7,361 nucleotides of DNA from Flavobacteriaceae bacterium (lineage in GTDB: Bacteria; Bacteroidota; Bacteroidia; Flavobacteriales; Flavobacteriaceae). The first letter of the stretch is position 1. Every line of letters begins with the position of its first letter. Location: the NCBI GenBank assembly GCA_030590765.1, contig JAUVCP010000099.1, forward strand, positions 1 to 7,361, read 5' to 3'. The notes beneath the pieces were generated by a model. That model saw only the letters and a list, made by a program, of their open reading frames with translations. It was not told the origin of the DNA and did not search any database. This document shows positions 1 to 5,905 of the stretch, one piece after another. The translations under genes and the position numbers were made by a program.

Positions 1-113
1 TTTAATATATAATCATAATTCTTCAAACATCCTTGTTAACAACCTATTAATTTTGTTAATAGCTATGTCTTTTTCCTGAAAATATTATTAACTATATTTG
101 AACTGATTAGTAA

Positions 114-326
114 CAAAGAATTCAATACAATTCTGATTTCAAAACACCCATTATCAAGATTTATAAATATCATAAAAATGGTTATTCTATTCAAATTATT
201 GGAACTTCGAAAGATTCAATCATTGAATATGAAACAACACATCTGCAAAAATTGGTAAATAGAAATAAAATTGATTATAAATTCAATGAATCAAAAAATG
301 TTCAATATAAAATTGAATATTTTTAA
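114..326 (+). pseudogene. Probable remnant of a small unidentified protein gene
   Basis: A run of 70 sense codons opens just after TAG-TAA (108-113) and ends at TAA (324-326). It contains no ATG or GTG, and its only TTG is two-thirds of the way along. Its make-up (Lys, Asn, Ile, Tyr, Glu, Ser, with alternating polar and hydrophobic residues such as YSIQIIGTSKDSIIEYE) and codon use (AAA, GAA, ATT, AAT) look like coding sequence of the neighbouring genes. In DNA this AT-rich an open run of that length is not expected often. Upstream, another frame (44-76) reads NLLILLIAMSFS before TGA, which resembles a signal peptide. One reading is a small secreted-protein or lipoprotein gene broken by frameshifts and stops; another is chance. 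I recognise no family. The rest of 1-384 shows no other gene on either strand. Confidence 0.3.
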
Positions 327-361
327 TGCGTAGCTTTCTTTAAAACTGTTTAACCTCATAC

Positions 362-380
362 TTGTAATAGATTATTACAA
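362..380. repeat. Perfect 8-bp inverted repeat (hairpin) after the thioredoxin-like gene
   Basis: TTGTAATA-GAT-TATTACAA is a perfect palindrome with a 3-nt loop. It begins 4 bp beyond the stop codon of the minus-strand gene that ends at 385. It could form a weak AT-rich transcript-end hairpin, but no U-tract follows in the minus-strand direction, so a classical intrinsic terminator is doubtful; a protein-binding operator is the alternative. Its core TAATAGATTATT recurs in the hairpin at 4330-4357. Confidence 0.5.
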
Positions 381-384
381 TATA

Positions 385-939
385 TTATTTCCATTTGATA
401 TTACACCCAATACTTGGTTTTTGGTTTTTAGAAATTTCCTTTCCATTAAGTATATTTTGTAAGGTATTTCTAAGTTCCTTCCCCGTTACCGGAACACCAT
501 TTTCTGGTCTGGAATCATCTATCTGCCCACGATATACCAGTTTCAAGTCTTTATCAAAAACATAAATATCAGGAGTACAGGCAGCATCGTATGCCAATGC
601 AACTTCTTGATTTTCATCATATAAATAAGGAAATGGGTAATTACATTCCTCAGCAACTTTTTTCATTAAATGAGGTGCATCCTGAGGATAATTCTCAACA
701 TCATTTGAAGATATCGCAACAAATGAGATACCCTCCTTTTTAAAATCATTTGCAATTTGAACCAGTTCTTCATTTACATGAATTACAAATGGGCAATGGT
801 TACAAATAAAAAAAACAACTGTTGCTTTATTTCCTTTTATGGCTTTTAATGATAATTCTTGATCTGAAACAGTATCAATTAAAGCGAAATTGGGAGCAAT
901 AGTACCTAAGTCTATCATATTTGAAGGTGTACGTGACAT
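385..939 (-). CDS. Thioredoxin family (AhpC/TSA, PRX-like) protein
   Basis: A 184-residue cytoplasmic thioredoxin-fold protein of the peroxiredoxin-like redoxin group. Seen directly: the N-terminal GTIAPNFALIDT segment typical of AhpC/TSA domains (residues 12-23), the redox motif C46-N-H-C49 followed by PF, the SSNDVENYP block (77-85), the cis-proline segment ACTPDIYVFD (120-129), and a C-terminal PSIGCNIKWK tail (175-184). Length and these blocks fit the family closely. I chose the ATG at 937-939 because homologues begin with a short M-x-x-TPSNM segment. Starts at 948 or 993 would add residues with no family match, and the 993 start would run into the divergent gene. The substrate is unknown: a thiol-disulfide reductase or peroxidase role is inferred from the CxxC. 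The gene diverges from the CsaA-like gene with 37 bp between starts. No signal peptide is seen. Confidence 0.93.
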   Translation of the reverse strand: MSRTPSNMIDLGTIAPNFALIDTVSDQELSLKAIKGNKATVVFFICNHCPFVIHVNEELVQIANDFKKEGISFVAISSNDVENYPQDAPHLMKKVAEECNYPFPYLYDENQEVALAYDAACTPDIYVFDKDLKLVYRGQIDDSRPENGVPVTGKELRNTLQNILNGKEISKNQKPSIGCNIKWK

Positions 940-960
940 AATTTTCATAAATTTAGCATT

Positions 961-968
961 CAAATTTA
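961..968 (-). promoter_or_regulatory. Candidate -7 box (TAAATTTG) for the thioredoxin-like gene
   Basis: Read on the minus strand, TAAATTTG matches the Bacteroidota -7 consensus TAnnTTTG and lies 21 bp upstream of the chosen ATG. A TTTG lies 12 bp further upstream, closer than the usual 17-21 bp for a -33 element, so only the -7 half is persuasive. The box sits inside the leader of the divergent gene. Confidence 0.25.
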
Positions 969-976
969 AGAAAAAG

Positions 977-1315
977 ATGACAAAGGAGCTCATTTCATTT
1001 GATGACTTTCAAAAAGTGGATATTCGGGTTGGAACTATTATTGAAGTAAATGACTTTATCAAAGCAAGAATTCCGGCTTATCAGTTGAAAATTGATTTTG
1101 GCACTTTAGGAATTAAAAAATCAAGTGCCCAAATTACCCAACTTTATTCAACAAAAGAACTTTTAAATAAACAGGTCATTGCTATTATTAATTTTCATCC
1201 CAAACAAATTGCAAATTTTAAGAGTGAATGCCTGATATTAGGAATACAAAATGAGAAAGATGTTATACTTTTGTATATGCGTAAAAACGCAAAAAACGGT
1301 ACAAAAGTGTCATGA
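977..1315 (+). CDS. csaA: CsaA-like tRNA-binding-domain protein
   Basis: A 112-residue single-domain protein of the tRNA-bind (EMAP/Arc1p, OB-fold) family. It matches CsaA in length (about 110 residues) and layout. Visible landmarks are the opening ISFDDFQKVDIRVGTI (residues 6-21), the central block IKKSSAQITQLYS, the NFHPKQIANFKSECLILG stretch, and the terminal NGTKVS, which matches the NGxK/R-[LV]-S ending of the family. CsaA in Bacillus binds tRNA and has been linked to chaperone and secretion functions; the role here is inferred. The segment just before the end reads DVILLYMRKNAKNG where relatives usually have a proline-containing turn, a mild divergence. I chose the ATG at 977 because the in-frame upstream extension to 890 encodes nothing family-like and overlaps the divergent gene. 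It is probably co-transcribed with the dehydrogenase gene 29 bp downstream. Confidence 0.88.
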   Translation: MTKELISFDDFQKVDIRVGTIIEVNDFIKARIPAYQLKIDFGTLGIKKSSAQITQLYSTKELLNKQVIAIINFHPKQIANFKSECLILGIQNEKDVILLYMRKNAKNGTKVS

Positions 1316-1344
1316 CAAAATATTTTATAAACATAAAAGAATAA

Positions 1345-4257
1345 ATGGTCACAAATGATAAATTACAACAGCTAAAAAGCAGTTTGCATGGAAAACTGTT
1401 TTTTGATGATTTACTAAAAAGTATTTATGCTACTGATGGATCTGTATATAGGATTTTACCAACTGCAGTAGCTTACCCTTTACATGAGGAAGACATTAAG
1501 ACCCTGATTCTATTTGCTAAAAATGAAAAGATCACGCTGATTCCTCGTACTGCTGGTACTTCATTAGGAGGTCAGGTTGTTGGTGATGGAATTATTGTAG
1601 ATGTTTCAAAGCATTTTACCAAAATTCTTGCCTTTGACGAAAAAAATAAAACAGTAACCGTTCAACCTGGGGTGATTCGTGATGAACTTAATGACTTTTT
1701 AAAACCATATGGTTACTTTTTCGGGCCGGATACTTCTACAACTAACAGATGTATGGTAGGTGGTATGGTTGGAAATAACTCTTCAGGTTCAACATCAATA
1801 AAATACGGGGTAACCCGTGATAAAATATTATCCTTGAAAACAATATTATCAGATGGAACAACTGCTGTTTTCGATGATTTGAGCAAATCAGAATTTATTC
1901 AAAAAACAAAAGGGAACAGTCTTGAAAACTCTATATACAAAACTCTATTTACTGAACTTTCTCTTCCTGAAGTAAGAAACGAAATAATAAAAGAATTTCC
2001 AAAAAGTAATATTCATCGTAGAAATAATGGATATGCAGTTGATGATCTTTTAAATTCAGAAGTGTTCAGTGCATCTGAAAAACAGATCAATATTGGCAGA
2101 TTACTTTGTGGAAGTGAAGGAACTCTTACTTTTACTACTGAAATTACAGTAAAAGTTGATAACCTGCCTCCAAGTCAAAGCATCATGGTCGCTTCACATT
2201 TCAACTCAATTGATGAAAGTATGAAAGCAGTAGTAGTTGCCATGAAACACAATTTGTATATGGCTGAGCTAATGGATAAAACCATTTTGGATTGTACCAT
2301 AAATAATCGTGAACAATTAAAGAACAGGTTTTTTGTAGAAGGAGACCCTAAAGCCATATTGATGTTAGTTGTTGCCAGTGAATCTATGGAAGAAACACAA
2401 AAATTGGCAGATCAATTGATTGCAGACCTGAAACAAAACAATTTTGGATATGCACATCCAAAACTAATTGGAGATGATATACATAAAGCTGTAAATCTCC
2501 GCAAGGCCGGTTTGGGATTATTAGGAAATATTGTAGGTGATAACAAAGCGGTAGCTTGTATAGAAGACACTGCTGTAGAATTGAAAGATCTCCCAAATTT
2601 TATTGAAGAGTTTAGTGAAATGATGGATAATTACAAACAGGAAGCTGTTTATTATGCTCATGCCGGTGCTGGAGAATTACATTTGCGCCCCATTTTAAAT
2701 CTAAAAAAAGAAACGGATGTACAACTTTTTAGAACAATTACAACTGATGTAGCACATTTGGTAAAAAAATATGGTGGATCTATGAGTGGTGAACACGGTG
2801 ATGGAATTGTTCGGTCAGAGTTTATCCCAGTGATCATTGGAGAAAAAAATTATGAATTACTCAGAAAGATCAAATACGCTTTTGATCCTCAAAATATTTT
2901 TAATAAAGGAAAAATCGTAGATCCGTTACCTATGGATAAATCACTTCGATATGAAGTTGATAGGGTGGAACCTGAAATTGAAACCATATCTGATTTTTCA
3001 GATTCAGAGGGAATTTTAAGAGCTGCTGAAAAATGTAACGGTTCAGGAGATTGTCGTAAACCTGTATCGGCAGGTGGCACGATGTGCCCCAGCTATAGAG
3101 CTACAAAAGATGAAAAGGATACCACTCGTGCCAGAGCAAATGTTTTAAGGGAATTTTTAACCAATAGTGATCAGGTTAATAAGTTCAACCATACAGAATT
3201 AAAAGAAGTTTTTGATCTTTGTTTGAGTTGTAAGGCATGTGCATCTGAATGCCCGAGTAATGTAGACATTGCTGCTTTAAAAGCTGAGTTTTTACACCAG
3301 TATTACAAAGAAAACGGAATACCTTTCCGCTCTAAACTATTTGCTGACAATGTAAAATGGAATAAATTGGGTAGTATTACCCCTACTCTTACTAATGCCA
3401 TTTTAAGTACTCCAATGGCTAAAAGAATTATGGGAATTGCTCCCAAAAGGAGCATTCCTAAACTGGCAAATAAATCATTTTTCAAATGGTATCAGAGAAA
3501 TAAGAAAAAATTTGAAAGCAAGGATTATAGCAAGGGTAAGATATATTTGTTTATGGATGAATACACAAATTTTTACGATGTGAATATTGGTATTGATGTG
3601 ATTGAAGTATTGACAGCTTTAAAATATGAGGTAATCATTACTAAGCACGAAGAAAGTGGAAGAAGTTTTATTTCAAAAGGAGTTATGGATAAGGCCAAAG
3701 AAAAAGTTGATTTTAATGTAAATCACTTTAAAGATCTTATATCAAAAGAAACCCCATTAGTAGGAATTGAACCTTCAACAATTTTAGGATTTAGAGATGA
3801 ATATATACGTTTAGCCGATGATAAAGATGCTGCATTAGAAATATCAAAATATTCCTACACCATGGAAGAATTTTTTGAAAGAGAAATCAGTAATGGAAAT
3901 ATAACTTCCAATTCTTTTACAAAAGAGAAAAAAGTTCTTAAAATTCATGGTCATTGTCATCAAAAATCTCTTTCAGGCACAGGAGCTTCCTTTGCCATGC
4001 TTAATTTACCAGAAAATTTCGAAGTTACCATCATGAATACGGGGTGTTGCGGATTGGCTGGCTCATTTGGTTTTGAAAAGGAGCATTACGACATTAGTAT
4101 GCAGGTGGGTGAAGATACCTTATTTCCTAAAATCAGAAATACAGATGCAAAAACTAAAATTGTTGCAGCAGGCACAAGTTGCCGACATCAGATCAAAGAT
4201 GGTACTAAACGTACATCTCACCACCCAATAAGTATCTTAAAAGAAGTTTTAAAATAA
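1345..4257 (+). CDS. FAD-binding and 4Fe-4S-binding dehydrogenase (YdiJ / D-2-hydroxyacid type)
   Basis: A 970-residue fusion flavoprotein. The N-terminal FAD-binding type 4 (PCMH) domain shows PRTAGTSLGGQ (67-77), GPDTSTTNRC (127-136), GGMVGNNSSGS (139-149) and LLCGSEGTL (253-261). The FAD-oxidase C domain shows YYAHAGAGELHLRP (436-449), the conserved SGEHGDG (481-487) and FDPQNIFNKGK (513-523). A ferredoxin-like part follows, with C564-x5-C570-x10-C581-P and a canonical CLSCKACASECP (626-637). The C-terminal CCG (DUF224) domain has HGHCHQK (868-874), GCCG (900-903) and SCRHQ (945-949). Such proteins oxidise a D-2-hydroxyacid (lactate, glycolate or 2-hydroxyglutarate in known relatives) and pass electrons through the clusters to the respiratory chain. 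The substrate cannot be read from the sequence. No membrane helix is evident. The first CCG-like unit (about 732-830) has no cysteine. The ATG at 1345 directly precedes conserved sequence. Confidence 0.93.
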   Translation: MVTNDKLQQLKSSLHGKLFFDDLLKSIYATDGSVYRILPTAVAYPLHEEDIKTLILFAKNEKITLIPRTAGTSLGGQVVGDGIIVDVSKHFTKILAFDEKNKTVTVQPGVIRDELNDFLKPYGYFFGPDTSTTNRCMVGGMVGNNSSGSTSIKYGVTRDKILSLKTILSDGTTAVFDDLSKSEFIQKTKGNSLENSIYKTLFTELSLPEVRNEIIKEFPKSNIHRRNNGYAVDDLLNSEVFSASEKQINIGRLLCGSEGTLTFTTEITVKVDNLPPSQSIMVASHFNSIDESMKAVVVAMKHNLYMAELMDKTILDCTINNREQLKNRFFVEGDPKAILMLVVASESMEETQKLADQLIADLKQNNFGYAHPKLIGDDIHKAVNLRKAGLGLLGNIVGDNKAVACIEDTAVELKDLPNFIEEFSEMMDNYKQEAVYYAHAGAGELHLRPILNLKKETDVQLFRTITTDVAHLVKKYGGSMSGEHGDGIVRSEFIPVIIGEKNYELLRKIKYAFDPQNIFNKGKIVDPLPMDKSLRYEVDRVEPEIETISDFSDSEGILRAAEKCNGSGDCRKPVSAGGTMCPSYRATKDEKDTTRARANVLREFLTNSDQVNKFNHTELKEVFDLCLSCKACASECPSNVDIAALKAEFLHQYYKENGIPFRSKLFADNVKWNKLGSITPTLTNAILSTPMAKRIMGIAPKRSIPKLANKSFFKWYQRNKKKFESKDYSKGKIYLFMDEYTNFYDVNIGIDVIEVLTALKYEVIITKHEESGRSFISKGVMDKAKEKVDFNVNHFKDLISKETPLVGIEPSTILGFRDEYIRLADDKDAALEISKYSYTMEEFFEREISNGNITSNSFTKEKKVLKIHGHCHQKSLSGTGASFAMLNLPENFEVTIMNTGCCGLAGSFGFEKEHYDISMQVGEDTLFPKIRNTDAKTKIVAAGTSCRHQIKDGTKRTSHHPISILKEVLK

Positions 4258-4259
4258 TC

Positions 4260-4291
4260 TTTGCTAAAATGTTTTATTTACTTTAATTTTG
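4260..4291 (+). promoter_or_regulatory. Candidate Bacteroidota promoter (TTTG-N20-TAATTTTG)
   Basis: TTTG at 4260-4263 and TAATTTTG at 4284-4291 are 20 bp apart, matching the TTTG / TAnnTTTG consensus and spacing of the primary sigma factor in Bacteroidota. It starts 3 bp after the dehydrogenase stop codon. It would give the downstream coiled-coil gene a leader of about 150 nt that includes the hairpin at 4330-4357. Such boxes arise by chance in AT-rich DNA, but the spacing is good here. Confidence 0.4.
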
Positions 4292-4329
4292 TCCGCGCTA
4301 AATGGATAGGACTGTTGAACATAAAACAA

Positions 4330-4357
4330 CTTGTTTTTAATAGATTATTGAAACAAG
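4330..4357. repeat. Imperfect hairpin sharing its core with the one at 362-380
   Basis: CTTGTTT (4330-4336) pairs with AAACAAG (4351-4357). Inside, TAATA pairs with TATTG (one T-G wobble) around a GAT loop, leaving one bulged T. The stem is therefore about 12 bp, starting 73 bp past the dehydrogenase stop. No T-run follows on the plus strand. It may end the upstream transcript, act in the leader of the next gene, or be a protein-binding palindrome. Confidence 0.4.
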
Positions 4358-4388
4358 ATCCGTTTAAAAAATTGCTTTAAAAAAGAAT

Positions 4389-4396
4389 TAATTTTG
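4389..4396 (+). promoter_or_regulatory. Candidate -7 box (TAATTTTG) upstream of the coiled-coil gene
   Basis: A second TAnnTTTG match, 55 bp before the ATG at 4452. The nearest upstream TTG (4372-4374) is only 14 bp away, so the -33 half is poor. It competes with the better-spaced pair at 4260-4291 as promoter for this gene. Confidence 0.25.
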
Positions 4397-4451
4397 TACA
4401 ATTTTTATTGAAAAAATCAGTTATAACTAAATTAACAAAACAACAATCCAT

Positions 4452-5084
4452 ATGAAAATTTTTAAAGTTCTTTTTGTAACTTCCTTCATATTATTTTTAT
4501 CCATTAATTCTTATGGTCAGACAAAGGAAAGAAAAAAAATTAACGGATCCTTAAATAAGGGCACTATTGAAAGTCAATTTGATTATATATACGTTAAATC
4601 GTATTCCTATAAAGATACGAAGTCGGTTAAAAAAGGTGATCTTCAAAAAATAAAAGCAAATGTTTTAGATTCTATAAGTACTCTTAAAAAAGAATTAACA
4701 GACACAAAACAAGTAGTACAAACACAAAACACCGAAATAAACAGTCTTAAATCAGATCTGAAGACTACTAATGATAATTTAACTATTGTCACCAAAGAAA
4801 AAGATGAGATTAAATTTTTAGGATTTCCGATGACTAAAACCGGTTATAATACGCTACTATGGTCTATAATTACAGGATTATTAGTGTTTTTGCTATTTTT
4901 TATTTTTAGATTTAAAGCAAGTAATACAATTACAAAACAGGCAAATGGACTGCTTACTGAAACAGAAGAAGAATTTGAAACCTACAAAGCAACCGCACTT
5001 GAACGTGAACAAAAAGTGAGACGTGAACTTCAGGACGAATTAAACAAACAAAAATATTCTTCAAAAAAGAGTAAAAAAGAATAG
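4452..5084 (+). CDS. Secreted-then-anchored coiled-coil membrane protein, function unknown
   Basis: A 210-residue protein. It has a signal peptide (lysines at 2 and 5, hydrophobic core 6-18, likely cleavage S-Y-G22|Q23), a polar extracytoplasmic region with a heptad-like coiled coil at about 64-120 (I67, I75, L78, L82, I96, L99, L103, L110, V113), one membrane helix at about 135-152, and a highly charged tail with a second helical stretch rich in Glu, Arg and Lys (170-210). The topology is periplasmic coiled coil, one crossing, and a cytoplasmic basic tail. I recall similar proteins as common in flavobacteria, where some carry the label tRNA (guanine-N1)-methyltransferase. Nothing here resembles a methyltransferase, so that name should not be used. 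The ATG at 4452 starts a textbook signal peptide. Its stop overlaps the start of the next gene by one base, so the two are probably translated together. Confidence 0.88.
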   Translation: MKIFKVLFVTSFILFLSINSYGQTKERKKINGSLNKGTIESQFDYIYVKSYSYKDTKSVKKGDLQKIKANVLDSISTLKKELTDTKQVVQTQNTEINSLKSDLKTTNDNLTIVTKEKDEIKFLGFPMTKTGYNTLLWSIITGLLVFLLFFIFRFKASNTITKQANGLLTETEEEFETYKATALEREQKVRRELQDELNKQKYSSKKSKKE

Positions 5085-5251
5085 TGGATAATAAAAAGAC
5101 CTTAAATGTAGCGGTAATAATACTTATCCTTTTAGGGTTGGCAATGATCTATATTGGTGGGTTTTATACGCCTAAGATTATGCTGCCTCCTATATTAACC
5201 GGAATCGGATTTTTTACAATTGCCTGGGTGTTTTTAGCTCTTAAAAAGTAA
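5084..5251 (+). CDS. Small two-helix membrane protein (55 residues), function unknown
   Basis: A GTG start shares its G with the TAG stop of the coiled-coil gene (TAGTG, 5082-5086), and the frame runs 55 codons to TAA at 5249-5251. The product begins with a short charged segment (V/M-DNKKT). It then has a hydrophobic helix at about residues 8-24, a loop GGFYTPK with PP at 35-36, a second helix at about 37-53, and a final LKK. The two clean hydrophobic spans, positive ends and stop-start overlap support a real gene coupled to its upstream neighbour. Its last 18 bp overlap the 3' end of the opposing wbqC-like gene. The only later in-frame ATGs (codons 21 and 33) would destroy the first helix, so the GTG is preferred. 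No family is recognised with certainty. A cytoplasmic-membrane location is inferred. Confidence 0.75.
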   Translation: MDNKKTLNVAVIILILLGLAMIYIGGFYTPKIMLPPILTGIGFFTIAWVFLALKK

Positions 5252-5860
5252 GTTTTTATGCTTTTCCAAATACATCAATGCATTTGGACCTTCATTAAAT
5301 ATTAAATCTAAGATACTTAGATTGGGTAGAAAACCATATTTATCATCAAAAACCTGTGTGTATTTTTGCAGAGGGAAAATTTGTTTGGTTTTGGCTATGG
5401 CTAAAGATCTGTAATCCTCCTCATTTTTAGTGTTTATTTGATATTCCTTTGTTTTTTTAAATTTGAATTCAGCTTGTAAGGCTTCACAAACAACCTCAAA
5501 AGCATCAAGATTTAGATCTATCAAATATTTCTGCTTCTTAAAAAAAACAGGCAATATCTCATCTTCATAGAATTCATAAAAAGGAGAGGATCTGTATGCG
5601 GACTGTAAAGATCGTACATGCAATTTATGCCAATCTGTTCGATGGTCTATTTTGACATCCTTTGTTTTTATTTTTACACCCTTATGCGAATGAATGACCG
5701 GAACAGTAAGAACCTGTTTACCATTGGCTCCATAAATCATATAACGGTTTCTATAGGTTTGTTTTTGATAATTATCCTCCAGTTCAAAGATTATTCTTTC
5801 AGCATTAGCTAAAACTACAAATTGAACTATAGGTGAAAACAATGTAGGCTGTACAATCAA
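5234..5860 (-). CDS. WbqC family protein
   Basis: A protein of about 208 residues matching the WbqC-like family (DUF6625/WbqC), often placed after lepB in flavobacteria. Recognisable blocks are QPTLFSPI near the N-terminus (4-11), EDNYQKQTYRNR (28-39), YGANGKQVLTVPV (43-55), a TKDVKI/HRTDWHK segment, and the SLQSAYRSSPFYEFYEDEI block. Relatives lie in O-antigen or polysaccharide clusters, but the biochemical function is not established; a conserved-protein label is safest. There is no ATG start. TTG at 5860-5858 is the first usable codon, and an in-frame TGA lies only three codons further up (5869-5867). It sits 45 bp downstream of lepB on the same strand, so an operon is likely. Its 3' end overlaps the convergent 55-residue gene by 18 bp, leaving no room for a terminator between them. 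Confidence 0.82.
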   Translation of the reverse strand: MIVQPTLFSPIVQFVVLANAERIIFELEDNYQKQTYRNRYMIYGANGKQVLTVPVIHSHKGVKIKTKDVKIDHRTDWHKLHVRSLQSAYRSSPFYEFYEDEILPVFFKKQKYLIDLNLDAFEVVCEALQAEFKFKKTKEYQINTKNEEDYRSLAIAKTKQIFPLQKYTQVFDDKYGFLPNLSILDLIFNEGPNALMYLEKHKNLLFKS

Positions 5861-5892
5861 TACTTTTCAATATTTGAGATCTGATTAAAATT

Positions 5893-5900
5893 CAAAAATA
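5893..5900 (-). promoter_or_regulatory. Weak -7-like box (TATTTTTG) between lepB and wbqC
   Basis: On the minus strand TATTTTTG fits TAnnTTTG and lies 32 bp before the TTG start of the wbqC-like gene. No TTG/TTTG at a suitable distance is seen upstream, so co-transcription with lepB is the simpler reading. Confidence 0.12.
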
Positions 5901-5905
5901 ACTAA

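Noticed and set aside
890..976. Upstream extension of the CsaA-like gene to an ATG at 890
   Set aside because: The 29 extra residues are antisense to the thioredoxin-like gene, and the family start matches the ATG at 977.
940..993. N-terminal extension of the thioredoxin-like gene to an ATG at 993
   Set aside because: The added 18 residues (SSFVIFFLNL...) match nothing in the family and would overlap the divergent CsaA-like start; the family-like N-terminus begins at 939.
1312..1344. 10-residue ORF overlapping the CsaA-like stop (ATGA)
   Set aside because: It is too short and lacks conserved content; it is simply the spacer before the dehydrogenase gene.
2175..3485. Four minus-strand open frames of 60-70 codons inside the dehydrogenase gene
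   Set aside because: They lie antisense to strongly conserved coding sequence, have no recognisable domain, and are shadows.
4291..4312. GTCC...GGAC inverted repeat as a possible structured RNA
   Set aside because: Only 4 bp of stem around a 14-nt loop; not distinguishable from chance.
4302..4340. 12-residue leader-peptide-like ORF just after the promoter-like boxes
   Set aside because: No run of regulatory codons, no ribosome-binding site, and such short ORFs are expected by chance; there is no attenuator with a T-run.
5618..5812. 64-codon plus-strand frame inside the WbqC-like gene
   Set aside because: It is antisense to the conserved YRNR and NGKQ blocks of the real gene, with no family resemblance.
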